Assembly (NCBI RefSeq): GCF_004402485.1
Contig: NZ_SOFG01000023.1
Span: 146,957-210,956, forward strand
Direction of reading: 5' to 3'
DNA length: 64,000 bases
Origin: Cryobacterium algoricola
GTDB taxonomy: Bacteria > Actinomycetota > Actinomycetes > Actinomycetales > Microbacteriaceae
Of the stretch, positions 6,270-15,549 are shown one piece after another; within the stretch, counting starts at the first letter, position 1; each line of letters opens with the position of its first letter. A model generated the notes under the pieces. The model had not been told where the DNA came from and made no database searches. It saw nothing but the letters and a program-made list of their open reading frames with translations. Both the position numbers and the translations under genes were made by a program.

Positions 6270-6973
6270 TGAGTGGCCCCGGTGCACTGCTCTTGACTTT
6301 GATAGCCGAACCCAGACTCTGGGATGCCCAAAGACTCGAAGTGCTCCTCCATGCCGACCTGAATGGCCTGCTTGACGGCCATGTTGTACTCGACGTCGGC
6401 GCTGTAGTTGTCTGTGCCGTATCCGAATGGCACCTCTGTTCCGTCGCCCGCTTGAGCCCAATTCTTGTCCTTGACCCGCATGGAGGTGATAGTGCCTGCG
6501 ACGTCCACGAGCGTCAGCAAATTCGGTGTTTGCAGGAACTCTCGAGCCGTCTGCTCAGCCCTCGGATCAGCGGCAACCCCCGCCGGCCCGCCCGGGTACG
6601 CGCTGTCAGGAACGACGCCAAAGCGCATCTCGCACGTGCCCCCGCCGGGCAGACTGTAGGTCACTGTCGCGTCTGGGGCCTGTGCCCACTCGGCCCACTG
6701 AGGCGCGTTGTGCCACATCTGCGACCAATCGATGTTTGTCGCGGCGTACGCCGCACCCGCCGCGCCGAGCAACAAGAAGGGGGCAACGATCATCGCAACT
6801 AGGCCGAGCTTTCGGCGAGGGCGCGCCCCACGGGAGTCAACGATCGTTTGGGCCATCGCCGCAAGCTGATGTCGGATCTCTGTCGTCGTCTCAGTCGTCG
6901 GACGGGCGGCACGAGATAGCAGTGCGACCAGTTCGTCGTCTGTCTCGACCGCATTGTCGTTGTCCTGAGTCAT
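6266..6973 (-). CDS. Membrane protein, probable anti-sigma-type partner of ECF factor
   Basis: The 235-aa protein begins at ATG 6973, chosen over 7000 because GGAGG lies 5 nt upstream. It has a cytoplasmic N-terminus of about 65 residues (DDELVALLSRAARPTTETTTEIRHQLAAMAQTI, with no HxxxCxxC zinc motif), one transmembrane helix (about 67-90, LGLVAMIVAPFLLLGAAGAA) and an extracytoplasmic domain of about 140 residues with two cysteines. That topology suits an anti-sigma factor. Unusually, it precedes the sigma gene; most such pairs have the sigma gene first. Confidence 0.6.
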   Translation of the reverse strand: MTQDNDNAVETDDELVALLSRAARPTTETTTEIRHQLAAMAQTIVDSRGARPRRKLGLVAMIVAPFLLLGAAGAAYAATNIDWSQMWHNAPQWAEWAQAPDATVTYSLPGGGTCEMRFGVVPDSAYPGGPAGVAADPRAEQTAREFLQTPNLLTLVDVAGTITSMRVKDKNWAQAGDGTEVPFGYGTDNYSADVEYNMAVKQAIQVGMEEHFESLGIPESGFGYQSQEQCTGATQ

Positions 6974-7000
6974 GTGCGCCTCCGTTGCGTAAAACTGCAT

Positions 7001-7211
7001 TCATCCAGTTCATGTCCGCACCAGGCCAAAGCGATGCCGCGAGCCGCTTCTTTCTTTAGTCTTCGGAAACTCGCGGGGTTTCGTCGGGCACAGCGAAGAA
7101 CATTTCAACGCACGCTCATCTCATCTTGGCATCCAGCTGCTGCACCGTCCTCCAGTTCGCCACGCTCGCTTTCCCGCTGCAAGCTCCTCGTCTCCCGCCT
7201 TTCTCCTCATG
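7001..7211. other. Intergenic, promoter region of membrane protein/sigma operon
   Basis: The minus-strand promoter of the 6973 operon must lie here. I see no clear hexamer pair. The right end is the junction where homology to the XRE gene starts abruptly. Confidence 0.3.
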
Positions 7212-7469
7212 GTCATCCTGACTTTCGTCGAGCCAGCCCCGTCTGGGTCCGCCGCGTGGGATGCCGCCCTGGCCGCCGTCGCCGGGCACTGGCTCAGCAA
7301 GGGCAAGCTGCCCAAGGCGCGCTGGATCAACGACCCGAGTCGGTTTCTTCCGAGCCCGCAGTCACCGCAGCTCGTCGAGTGCGACCTCGAACCCGACCCG
7401 ACCAATGTGCCGCTGGCGTTCCTGCGTCGTAACGTGCTCCTTGAACGAGAGACGCTGGCCAGCGTCTGA
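7212..7469 (+). pseudogene. XRE regulator C-terminal relic
   Basis: Translates to an 86-residue C-terminal domain (VILTFVEPAPSGSAAWDAAL through LRRNVLLERETLASV) nearly identical to residues 107-191 of the regulator at 1929-2504. The helix-turn-helix part is missing; homology begins at 7212 and continues about 11 bp past the stop into the first codons of the partner gene (ATGGCCGGCCCA), which then stops within 14 codons. It is the remains of a second copy of the XRE/unknown pair. Confidence 0.85.
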
Positions 7470-7480
7470 TGGCCGGCCCA

Positions 7481-7739
7481 CTCGATCTCCATGACCTGTC
7501 TTCGTGAGGTCGTGAAGCGAGCGCGAGAGAATTCCGGAGAACACGAGTCAGACACCGGCAGTCGCGAAGTTGAATCCGACCCAGTGTTTCCGTATCCACG
7601 AAACGAATCGTCCGCGAGTCAGGGCGCCAATCTATCCCGAGGCTCCAAAGAATTTACGGTGAGCTACGGAGCCTCGTTCTCTGAGGCAAGTCGGCCGGCT
7701 TGCTCAGGGAACCAGTTCTCGCGGTCGGTGCAGCACCGA
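7481..7739. other. Intergenic, nothing recognisable
   Basis: This 259-bp stretch separates the XRE relic from the 3' end of the ABC permease. There is no coding frame with plausible composition, no strong hairpin and no tRNA-like sequence. It may contain further decayed partner-gene sequence. Confidence 0.3.
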
Positions 7740-9140
7740 TCAGGCTCTGGCGAGCGCCGCGACCGGGGTGATGCGCGTGGCCCGGCGTGAGGGAGCTATC
7801 GAGGCCACGACCGTGAGGGTCGCTGCCGCGACGACGATCACGCCGATGAGGGCGAGCGGCATGGTCGGCAGCACGATGCCCGGGGACCCGGGGATACCGC
7901 CGATCAGGGACTGCGCACCTACCCATCCGTAGAACGTTCCGAGCACGAGCCCCACGGCGACCGCGGCGCCGCTGAGCTGGGCGCTTTCGATCAGGATCAT
8001 GCGTCGAATCTGGCGGGCGGTGAAGCCGAGTGCGCGGAGCAGTCCGAGTTCCCTGGTGCGCTGCAGCACGTTGAGCGAGAGGTTGTTGACCATCCCCACG
8101 GCCGCGATCAGGGCGCTGAATCCCATCAGCACCGAGAATACCGCCACCGTCACTGTCAATACCGGGCCAACACCCTCGTAAACCCCCGGCATCTCCTTCT
8201 GGGCCGTCTCGATGATGCTCTGGTAGCTCGCGGCGGTGACCGCAAAGGTCGTGATCAGGGTGACGCCGATGACCAGGCCGATCGTGGTGCGCGCGCTGCG
8301 TTCCGGATAGCGCACCGCGTTTTCGCGGGCGAGCCGGGCCGTAGGGCTCGATCCGAACACCCGGCCGATCCCCCGCAGGGCGCGCGGCATCACGACGGAT
8401 GCCGCCATCACGACCCCCGAGAACGACAGGATTCCCCCGGCGAGCCCGATCAGAACAGCGAGCGGGCTCGTCTGGCCGATAGCCACGGCCACCCCGAGAA
8501 TCACGTTGCCCCCGAGAAAGAGCAGCAACGCCACGCGGTTGCGGGTTCGTCGAGCGGTCTGCTCACCGATTGATTGCTCGCCGGCCGCACCGAGTGCATC
8601 CATCGGCGACACCGAGAGCACGCGGCGCGATCCCACCCAGGAGGCCGCAGTCGTGGTGAGGGCTACTGCCGCCACGGGCAGCAGCATCGTCGCCGTGGCG
8701 TAGGTATATGAGCCGTCCGGAATCATGCCGACGGCCACCCCGACCCCCACGACGACAACGGGAAAGAGCACGCCGACAATCCCGCCCAGCAGCGCGCCGA
8801 TGACTCCGACGGTCAGCCCTTCCCTGGCCACGGCACGCCGCTGCATCGCAGCGCTTGAGCCGATCAGCCGCAGCAGCGCGATCGTGCGCACCCGGCCGGC
8901 GATGATCGTGGCGAATGTATTCGCCGTGACCAGCGCGCCCACGTAGAGAGCGATCACGATGAACACGACCGCAATGAACGACAGGATGAACGTGAGGGTC
9001 TCGCTGTTCAGGTCCGCGTCGGCGATGACCTCGGTCAGCACTCCGGTGATCGAGATCAGGCTGACGCCGAAGGCGCTCGACAGCGCCGCGACGAGGATGC
9101 TCGGCGCGTGCTCCCGCAGCGCGCGCAACATGAGGGTCAT
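7740..9140 (-). CDS. FtsX-type ABC transporter permease
   Basis: The 466-aa integral membrane protein has two FtsX-like core regions. The first is at about 55-170 (ALYVGALVTANTFATIIAGR, RTIALLRLIGSS). The second is at about 340-460 (ALIAAVGMVNNLSLNVLQRT, RELGLLRALGFTARQIRRMI). About eight hydrophobic segments are visible and there is no large extracytoplasmic domain, unlike MacB. With the ATPase at 9137-9898 (ATGA overlap) it forms an exporter or resistance transporter. The response regulator and kinase genes just upstream on the same strand suggest it is their target. Confidence 0.88.
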   Translation of the reverse strand: MTLMLRALREHAPSILVAALSSAFGVSLISITGVLTEVIADADLNSETLTFILSFIAVVFIVIALYVGALVTANTFATIIAGRVRTIALLRLIGSSAAMQRRAVAREGLTVGVIGALLGGIVGVLFPVVVVGVGVAVGMIPDGSYTYATATMLLPVAAVALTTTAASWVGSRRVLSVSPMDALGAAGEQSIGEQTARRTRNRVALLLFLGGNVILGVAVAIGQTSPLAVLIGLAGGILSFSGVVMAASVVMPRALRGIGRVFGSSPTARLARENAVRYPERSARTTIGLVIGVTLITTFAVTAASYQSIIETAQKEMPGVYEGVGPVLTVTVAVFSVLMGFSALIAAVGMVNNLSLNVLQRTRELGLLRALGFTARQIRRMILIESAQLSGAAVAVGLVLGTFYGWVGAQSLIGGIPGSPGIVLPTMPLALIGVIVVAAATLTVVASIAPSRRATRITPVAALARA

Positions 9141-9898
9141 GACAGTGCCTCCATGCCGAGCATGATGCTGCTGATCTCTTCGGGAGTGCTGCGGCTTCGG
9201 TCGTCGACTACCCGGCCGTCGTTCAGCAGCACGATGCGGTCGGCGTAGCTGGCGGCGACCGGGTCGTGGGTGACCATCGCGATGCTCTGGCCGTACTCGC
9301 GGCTCGCGGTCTGCAGCAGGGTGAGGACCTCCCGCGAGGTGCGGGAGTCCAGGTTGCCGGTGGGCTCGTCGGCGAAAACGAGGTCGGGCCGGGTCGCAAG
9401 GGCACGGGCGATCGCTACCCGCTGCTGCTGCCCGCCGGAGAGCTCGTGGGGGCGGTGACGCAGCCGATCGGTGAGGCCGAGGACCGCGATCAGGCGGTCG
9501 ATCCAGGCCTGTTCCTCGGCGGTCGGAGCCCGGCCGTCGAGCTCGAACGGCAGCAGGATGTTGCCGCTGATGTCCAGCGTCGGCACGAGGTTGAACGACT
9601 GGAAGATGAAACCGACCCGCCGCCGGCGCAGCACCGTCAGATTCGAGTCATCGAGCCCGGAAATGTCGGTATCGCCGAGCCACACCGATCCGCTGCTCGC
9701 CGTGTCGAGGCCGGCCATGATGTGCATCAGGGTCGACTTTCCCGATCCGCTCGGGCCCATGATCGCCGTGAATTCACCGCGGCGGATGCCGACACTCACG
9801 TCGGTGAGCGCGTTCACCCGGGTGTTCGTGGTTCCGTAGGACTTGTGCAGGTGGGCCACCCGGGCGACGAGGCCGAGGTCGGTCGATGTTGGTTTCAT
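9137..9898 (-). CDS. ABC transporter ATP-binding protein (MacB/LolD type)
   Basis: The 253-aa ATPase has Walker [11 protein letters not shown]-loop [15 protein letters not shown], signature [15 protein letters not shown], Walker [14 protein letters not shown] and an H-loop in SIAMVTHDP. The subfamily-typical [11 protein letters not shown] is present. The start is taken as the ATG at 9898; an upstream ATG at 9955 would add a basic leader without RBS. Its stop overlaps the permease start. It would energise substrate extrusion or signalling at the membrane. Confidence 0.92.
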   Translation of the reverse strand: MKPTSTDLGLVARVAHLHKSYGTTNTRVNALTDVSVGIRRGEFTAIMGPSGSGKSTLMHIMAGLDTASSGSVWLGDTDISGLDDSNLTVLRRRRVGFIFQSFNLVPTLDISGNILLPFELDGRAPTAEEQAWIDRLIAVLGLTDRLRHRPHELSGGQQQRVAIARALATRPDLVFADEPTGNLDSRTSREVLTLLQTASREYGQSIAMVTHDPVAASYADRIVLLNDGRVVDDRSRSTPEEISSIMLGMEALS

Positions 9899-9980
9899 AC
9901 CTATCAGTCTGCTCAGCGCCGTCCCCCGCCGAATCGGACTCAGGGATGGTTTCAACTACACCGCAAGGATGACCGCTGGA

Positions 9981-10649
9981 TCACGCGATGAGGGAATTCT
10001 CGTAGGCGTAGACAACCAGTTGCACACGGTCGCGCAGTTCGAGCTTGGTCAGGATGCGACTGATGTGGGTCTTCACGGTCGCCTCGCTGAGAAACTCCGC
10101 CGCCGCGATCTCGGCATTGCTGAGTCCCCGGGCGGCCAGGGCGAAGACCTCCCGCTCCCGCGGCGTGAGCCGACTGAAGGAGGCAGGCGGGTCCGCGGGC
10201 ATCCGCTTGGCATCGAAATTCTCGAACAGCTCGATGATCTGGGCCGCGGCGATGACGGACGCCCCGGCGTGCACCGTGCGGATGGCGGCGAGCAAAAACT
10301 CCGGGTCGGCGTCTTTGAGCACAAAGCCGCTCGCTCCCCCGCGAATCGCACGCGCGGCGGCCTCGTCGAGGTCGAAGGTCGTCAGCACGATGATGCGCGG
10401 CCCGCCCCCGCCTGCGGCGATCGACGCGTCGACGATGCGGATGGTGGCCTCGATCCCGTCCATGACGGGCATGCGAATGTCCATCAGCACGACGTCGGGC
10501 CGCGCCGATTCGACCATGCGGATGCCGTCGGCCCCGTTCCCGGCCTCGCCCACGCACTCGAGGTCTGGCTGGGACGAGATCAACAGGCGGAGGCCGGCCC
10601 GAAAGAGGGCCTGGTCGTCCACGAGGGCGACGCGGATCGGGCTGGTCAT
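9981..10649 (-). CDS. LuxR-family (NarL-type) response regulator
   Basis: The 222-aa protein has an N-terminal receiver domain (acidic pair D11/D12, phospho-acceptor D57 in VVLMDIRMPVMDG, T in VLTTFD, K in GFVLKDA) and a C-terminal LuxR helix-turn-helix (FSRLTPREREVFALAARGLS, ATVKTHISRILTKLELRDR). Its start overlaps the kinase stop (ATGA), giving a co-translated DesK/LuxR-type two-component system that presumably controls the ABC genes immediately downstream. Confidence 0.93.
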   Translation of the reverse strand: MTSPIRVALVDDQALFRAGLRLLISSQPDLECVGEAGNGADGIRMVESARPDVVLMDIRMPVMDGIEATIRIVDASIAAGGGGPRIIVLTTFDLDEAAARAIRGGASGFVLKDADPEFLLAAIRTVHAGASVIAAAQIIELFENFDAKRMPADPPASFSRLTPREREVFALAARGLSNAEIAAAEFLSEATVKTHISRILTKLELRDRVQLVVYAYENSLIA

Positions 10650-11851
10650 GCGAGGGTTACTCCCCCCGCGAGAACCGGCAGCGACACGCGCACGACGAAC
10701 CGATTGCCCTGCACTCCGGCGTCGAAGGTTCCTCCGGCGAGCATCGCGCGTTCGCGCATCCCGTCGATGCCGTGACCGGGCGGTCCACTTACAGACGTGC
10801 GAGGGCTTCTGAGCCCGCTCGCGACGGTGAGCTCCAGCGCCGTTTCCGCCCAGGCAAAGCGGATGGTGACCAACTCGCTACGGTCGCCGTGACGCAGGAC
10901 GTTGGTCAGCGATTCCTGGACGACGCGGTAGATCGCCAGTTGTTGCCCGGAGCCGAGTCGGACAGGCGGGCCCGTTTCCGCGCGTTCAATCGTGAGACCG
11001 GAGGTGCGGAGCTGGTCGACGAGGCGATCCAGGTCGTCCAGCGTCGGTTGCGGTCCGGCAGTTTCATGCGAACGCAACTGACGCAGCAGCACACGCACGT
11101 CGCCGAGGGCCTCTCGGGCCGTCGTCGCGATCGTACGGAAGGCCTCGTCCGCCGCCTCGGGATTGGTCGCACGGGCATACCGACCACCGTCGGCCTGGGC
11201 GATCACGACGGCGAGCGAGTGCGCAACGACATCGTGCATGTCACGGGCGATGCGGGTGCGTTCCTGCTCCACCGCAACCTCCCGAAGAGCCGCAGCCTGC
11301 TCGGCCTCCGCTGCCAGCAGTGCCGCCCTGCTCGCCCGCGCGTTTCCCCAGGTCGAGGCGAGCAGGCCCAACGCCCAGCTCAACCCGAAGAGCGCGAGGG
11401 CGCTCGTGAAACCGACCACACCGGGAGCGCCGGCCTGGAAGGCCTCACCGGTGCGCACCTGCAACACCAGACCAGCGAGGTTATCCAATCCCCCCGACGC
11501 CATAACGAGCACGTAGACGGTCGCGACCGCCGCCCCCACCGGAACTGATGCCAGGCCGAGCCAGCAGATGATGCGGGGCCCGTACGCCCCTGTGGCGTAG
11601 AGAACTGGGAGGATGGCCGCGTTCGCGATATCCGGAAGCGACATCGAGGCGAGTTGAACCGCCACCGTGCACCAGGCAATCCCCAGTGCGAGAGCAGGGC
11701 TGAGCCGGCGCATGAAGAGGGCGACGGCCATGCCGACGGCCACCCAGAACACCACGACCGTATCGAACCCCAGCACGCTGCGTGCGAGGAACAAGACGAC
11801 CGCGATCGCTGCATCCACCGTGAGCTGCTGGCGGGAGAGGTGGCGGATCAT
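10646..11851 (-). CDS. Sensor histidine kinase, HisKA_3 family
   Basis: The 401-aa membrane kinase has about five hydrophobic segments in residues 12-165 and almost no extracytoplasmic sensor domain. A HisKA_3 dimerisation region follows with phospho-acceptor H206 (QERTRIARDMHDVVAHSL), then a HATPase_c domain (VVQESLTNVLRHG, GHGIDGMRERAMLAGG). Such intramembrane-sensing kinases often detect cell-envelope damage or antimicrobial peptides. It is co-translated with the regulator at 9981. Confidence 0.92.
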   Translation of the reverse strand: MIRHLSRQQLTVDAAIAVVLFLARSVLGFDTVVVFWVAVGMAVALFMRRLSPALALGIAWCTVAVQLASMSLPDIANAAILPVLYATGAYGPRIICWLGLASVPVGAAVATVYVLVMASGGLDNLAGLVLQVRTGEAFQAGAPGVVGFTSALALFGLSWALGLLASTWGNARASRAALLAAEAEQAAALREVAVEQERTRIARDMHDVVAHSLAVVIAQADGGRYARATNPEAADEAFRTIATTAREALGDVRVLLRQLRSHETAGPQPTLDDLDRLVDQLRTSGLTIERAETGPPVRLGSGQQLAIYRVVQESLTNVLRHGDRSELVTIRFAWAETALELTVASGLRSPRTSVSGPPGHGIDGMRERAMLAGGTFDAGVQGNRFVVRVSLPVLAGGVTLA

Positions 11852-11882
11852 GACTCAACCGTAGGCGCTGAACGACTCACAG

Positions 11883-12320
11883 TCATTTTGCCGGTGACAC
11901 GGCCTTCTCGTCGGGATCATTGGGCGTCCATCCGTACCATCCGCCGTCGGTCTTGATGACGGCCCAGTCCCCACACGCGAAGATACGATCCACGTACACG
12001 TCTGTGGGCGACCACACGTCCGAGTACGCGGGCGCGGACTGCCGCTCAGTCTCGGCACACCGCGCAGGGTCAAGGTCGGTATCCGTGGTCGCCGCCAGAA
12101 TGGCGGGGCCACCAGCCGACGCCTCGCGGATCTTGATCCGGCTCGAGTCGGCGGGCAGCCACTGCACGGTCTGGTCCCAGTCCCGCACGAGGTCCTGGGT
12201 TGAAGCGAATTCGTGTGTTTTCTCAGGCTGAATCTTGTCAACGATGCTCGAGCACCCGGTTAGGGTGAGGCCGGCAAGAGCAACGGTGGCGAAGAGAGGG
12301 AGGAACTTTCGTGTGTTCAT
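11883..12320 (-). CDS. Small secreted lipoprotein
   Basis: The 145-aa protein has a type II signal peptide (MNTRKFLPLFATVALAGLTL then lipobox LTGC, Cys23) followed by a soluble extracytoplasmic part with two cysteines (ARCAETE, FACGDWA) that could form a disulfide. I do not recognise a family. It lies between the two ABC/two-component modules on the same strand as both and could be an accessory sensor or binding protein for either. Confidence 0.75.
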   Translation of the reverse strand: MNTRKFLPLFATVALAGLTLTGCSSIVDKIQPEKTHEFASTQDLVRDWDQTVQWLPADSSRIKIREASAGGPAILAATTDTDLDPARCAETERQSAPAYSDVWSPTDVYVDRIFACGDWAVIKTDGGWYGWTPNDPDEKAVSPAK

Positions 12321-12436
12321 GTTTTCAGCCTGAAGTACCGGCTCAGCGGGATCGTCCCTCCGAAGTCGTCATCTCCTACCTCGCAAGGATGACTCTGATA
12401 TCTCGGCTAACGCTCTTGCCCTCGGCGTGGCGGCCG

Positions 12437-13795
12437 TCAATCGTTTCGCCGGCGTTGCTCCGTGAGTATTCCGGCTTGTAGCGGGCGGCATGCTTCGGCG
12501 GCTCCCAGGGAGAGGAGGAAACCGAGGATTACGGTTCCGGCGAGTAGGGAAACGCCGACAACGGGGAAACTGTCGAGCTGTACGGCCGCGACCGTTGAGA
12601 GAAGTAACCCCAGGGGCACCGATGTACCCAGTGCCACCGCGAGCGGGACCACAACCAGACGGCGACGCACTGAGAGATGAACGGTCGCGGGCACACCCAT
12701 CCGGTCGAGGGCGATGGATTCCGCGGCGCGGTCGAATACCTGGGACGCCTGGGTCATTAGGGTGGCGGTTGCCGCCAAGATCAGCCCGACGGCCAGCGTG
12801 ATTGCGACTCCTGTCTGGATGTCGTGGACGAAGAAAGTGTCGGTGCCGCCTTCACCTGTGGCCGGCATGGTGACGACGAAACCGGCAATGAATCCGAGAA
12901 ACGCCAGCGATGCCACGTTACGCCAGGCACCACGGGGATCGTCGAGGATGCGTCGGGCGGCCAGGAGCCGCGCGACGTTGCTGGTTCGCGCGCCCGGTCG
13001 GGCGACCAGTTGCATAAGCCACGGTCCGACGAGGTTGATCGAGCCGATGACCAGGGCCAGGAACACTACTGTCGTGACCAGCCCGATGAAGCTGGCGATG
13101 TTCGTGAACTGTGCGTACACAAGGAATGCGACGACCAGCGCCACGACCACGACGAGTCGCCACGTTTTGAGGCGGCGAGGTGTGTGGTCGCGTGCGATAC
13201 CGAGGGGGGAGATGGTCACGCGTCGCAGGCCCAGCACTGTTGAAGCCACGGCCAGGAGGAGCAACGCCCCGATGACCGCAAGCCAGAGCCACCACGGCAG
13301 CAGCAGCTCTCCGAAACCGATGGGCAGCATCTGAAAACTCAGCAGCTGCCAGAGGGGCAACGAAACAACGAATACGGCTGAACCCAGCACCGCGCCGGCG
13401 ACCGCTTGTACGAGCGTCTCAATGACCGACATGCGGACCACTTCACCGCTCGTCATCCCGATGAGGCGCAGCGAGGCGAGGCGGCGGACACGCCCTCGGG
13501 CCCCGAGACGGGCGGCACCGCCACCCAGCCCGAGAATCGGGATGACGAGCAGGGCGCAGGCGAAGCAAGCGAGGGCGACGTACGTAATCGCGAGCCCGGT
13601 CTGCTGAGAGTCGGGGAGCGCACCCTCGGCCTGCCAGCGTTGAAAGAACATCCAGGTGCCTCCGGCGACGGTCAGCGCCAGCCACGAGGAAACCGTGAAG
13701 GCAAGGACTGCCATCGCATCCAAAACACCAGCGCCCTTGGTCGCGCGGATACGTTCGATGGCTAGACGGGGTGCGAGGGACACAGCAACGCTCAT
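12437..13795 (-). CDS. FtsX-type ABC transporter permease (second module)
   Basis: The 452-aa membrane protein contains FtsX-like motifs (ARGRVRRLASLRLIGMTSGE, FDRAAESIALDRMGVPATVH) and about ten hydrophobic segments. The start is ATG 13795, overlapping the ATPase stop as ATGA; a longer upstream frame is discarded. It is only distantly similar to the permease at 7740, so the two modules are not a recent duplication. It pairs with the ATPase at 13792. Confidence 0.85.
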   Translation of the reverse strand: MSVAVSLAPRLAIERIRATKGAGVLDAMAVLAFTVSSWLALTVAGGTWMFFQRWQAEGALPDSQQTGLAITYVALACFACALLVIPILGLGGGAARLGARGRVRRLASLRLIGMTSGEVVRMSVIETLVQAVAGAVLGSAVFVVSLPLWQLLSFQMLPIGFGELLLPWWLWLAVIGALLLLAVASTVLGLRRVTISPLGIARDHTPRRLKTWRLVVVVALVVAFLVYAQFTNIASFIGLVTTVVFLALVIGSINLVGPWLMQLVARPGARTSNVARLLAARRILDDPRGAWRNVASLAFLGFIAGFVVTMPATGEGGTDTFFVHDIQTGVAITLAVGLILAATATLMTQASQVFDRAAESIALDRMGVPATVHLSVRRRLVVVPLAVALGTSVPLGLLLSTVAAVQLDSFPVVGVSLLAGTVILGFLLSLGAAEACRPLQAGILTEQRRRND

Positions 13796-14535
13796 CGGAT
13801 GGTCCTGCTGATCTGCTGGTCGTCGTGAACCATGGCGTCGCGGATCTCGATGAGACGCTCGCACCACCTGGCGACCTCGTCATCGTGGGTGACGACCACC
13901 AGGGATGCGCCAGAACGGGCAGTGGTCGCGGTGAGAAGTTGCATCACTTCATGCCCGGTGGCCTGGTCCAGTGCGCCGGTCGGTTCGTCGGCAAAGACCA
14001 CCTCGGGTTTGTGGATGAGTGCCCGAGCGATCGCGACCCGCTGGGCCTGACCCCCGGAGAGCTCGCCCGGCCGACGATTCTCCATGCCGGCTAGTCCGAG
14101 TTTGCCCAGCCAAACATCCGCTGCCTGCAAGGCCTGGGTCCGGGGAATACCCGTGAGCAGGAGAGGAAGAGCGACGTTCTCACGGGCGGGAAGTTCCGGT
14201 AACAGCTGGCCGTCCTGGAAGACAAAGCCAAACCGCCGCCGCCTCAACAGCGAACGTTGCTTGTCGCGCAAGGCCGACACCGAATCACCACCCAGCGACA
14301 CCTCGCCGGCGTCGGGAACGAGTATCCCGGACAAGCAATGCAACAGTGTCGATTTACCCGAACCGGATGGCCCCATGATGGCAACGGCCTGCCCCGGCGG
14401 AATTTCGAGGGTCACATCGGCCAATGCGCGTACGGCGCCATAGGACTTCGAAATGTTGTGGGCGGAGAGCGTGTTGCGAGGTGGCTCGGGGATGATCATG
14501 TCCCTAGTCGACCATTGTTGGAAGGCGGATGCCAT
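13792..14535 (-). CDS. ABC transporter ATP-binding protein (second module)
   Basis: The 247-aa ATPase has Walker [11 protein letters not shown]-loop FGFVFQDGQLLPEL, signature [15 protein letters not shown], Walker [14 protein letters not shown] and H-loop SLVVVTHDD. ATG 14535 is favoured because GGGAGG lies 8 nt upstream; MIIPEPP at 14499 is the alternative. The gene is divergent from the kinase at 14635, and an 18-bp perfect palindrome (14556-14573) lies just upstream of its start, a probable operator for the adjacent response regulator. Confidence 0.92.
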   Translation of the reverse strand: MASAFQQWSTRDMIIPEPPRNTLSAHNISKSYGAVRALADVTLEIPPGQAVAIMGPSGSGKSTLLHCLSGILVPDAGEVSLGGDSVSALRDKQRSLLRRRRFGFVFQDGQLLPELPARENVALPLLLTGIPRTQALQAADVWLGKLGLAGMENRRPGELSGGQAQRVAIARALIHKPEVVFADEPTGALDQATGHEVMQLLTATTARSGASLVVVTHDDEVARWCERLIEIRDAMVHDDQQISRTIR

Positions 14536-14555
14536 GACGCCAGCCTCCCGGACAA

Positions 14556-14573
14556 GGTGGAGCTAGCTCCACC
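14556..14573. promoter_or_regulatory. Perfect 18-bp palindrome, likely response-regulator operator
   Basis: GGTGGAGCTAGCTCCACC is fully self-complementary and lies 20 bp upstream of the ABC operon start and 61 bp upstream of the kinase start. Perfect palindromes of this size suit dimeric NarL/LuxR-type regulators. Binding by the regulator at 15546 is inferred from position. Confidence 0.6.
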
Positions 14574-14634
14574 CTTTGGCGCGGGAGGCCCTCTGGCGGG
14601 GCCGATCGCGTGCACCCCTTCTAGTGTTGTCCCT

Positions 14635-15549
14635 ATGCAAGACCTCACGCGACGCCGTCATCTTCTGTTCGTTGGCCAAACAGCAGTGGGCGCAGCGGGT
14701 GCTCTGATCATCGGATCCATGTTGGTCATCGCGGTGACGGCGCACGTAGCCGGGCTCACCATGTTTGCCGCCTTCGCAATAACGGCGGTGGTGGCCATCA
14801 CGTGGTGGGCGTTGCTGACATTCGAGCGGAAGAAATTCGTAGCCGTCACAGCGCAGCCTGTTGATTGGGCACGGGAGCTTCGGGAAGTACGTGATTCCCG
14901 TCGGGTCATCGTTGGGGCATTCGAGATCGAACGGCGCCGCATCGAGCGCGACCTGCACGACGGCGCCCAACAGTATTTGGTTTCGGCCAGCATGAAACTC
15001 GGCGAGGCCTCATCCCTGATGATTGACGGCACCAGTACTCCCGGAAGCGACACAGCGCTAGTGACGTCACTACTGGAGGGGGCGCACCGCGACGCGGAAG
15101 AGGCCATGCGCGCCCTGCGCTCTACCGTCTCGGGTATCCACCCGCAGGTGCTCGCTGATCTCGGGTTGCTGGCCGCGATCTCCGACATGGTCGAACGAAG
15201 CAGTGTCGACGTGGCGGTGCACTGCCCGCACCCGCTACCGAACATGCCCGAGGAGGTGGCAGCGACCGCCTGGTTCTTCTGCTCCGAGGCGCTCACGAAC
15301 GTCGCCAAGCACGCACCGGGAGCGACAGCAACACTCTTGCTGGCCGCCGATGCAGACCTGCACATTTCCGTCGTAGACAACGGGCCAGGTGCCGTCCGGT
15401 TGCGCAACGAAGGCGGACTCGTCGGCATGCGAGAACGACTGGCGGCCTTTGGCGGTTCCCTGGAACTCGTCTCGCCCGACGGTGGACCAACGGCCGTGTC
15501 GGCCCGAATTCCGCTACTTCTCACTCCAACCAACGAAACGAACCCATGA
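14635..15549 (+). CDS. Sensor histidine kinase, HisKA_3 family (second module)
   Basis: The 304-aa kinase has two transmembrane helices (about 13-36 and 41-62), then HisKA_3 with H108 (FEIERRRIERDLHDGAQQYL) and a HATPase_c domain (FFCSEALTNVAKHAPG, DNGPGA, GLVGMRERLAAFGG). The ATG at 14635 has no RBS and a TAGTGT sequence ends 7 nt upstream, so the transcript may be leaderless. It overlaps the response regulator by ATGA. Confidence 0.92.
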   Translation: MQDLTRRRHLLFVGQTAVGAAGALIIGSMLVIAVTAHVAGLTMFAAFAITAVVAITWWALLTFERKKFVAVTAQPVDWARELREVRDSRRVIVGAFEIERRRIERDLHDGAQQYLVSASMKLGEASSLMIDGTSTPGSDTALVTSLLEGAHRDAEEAMRALRSTVSGIHPQVLADLGLLAAISDMVERSSVDVAVHCPHPLPNMPEEVAATAWFFCSEALTNVAKHAPGATATLLLAADADLHISVVDNGPGAVRLRNEGGLVGMRERLAAFGGSLELVSPDGGPTAVSARIPLLLTPTNETNP

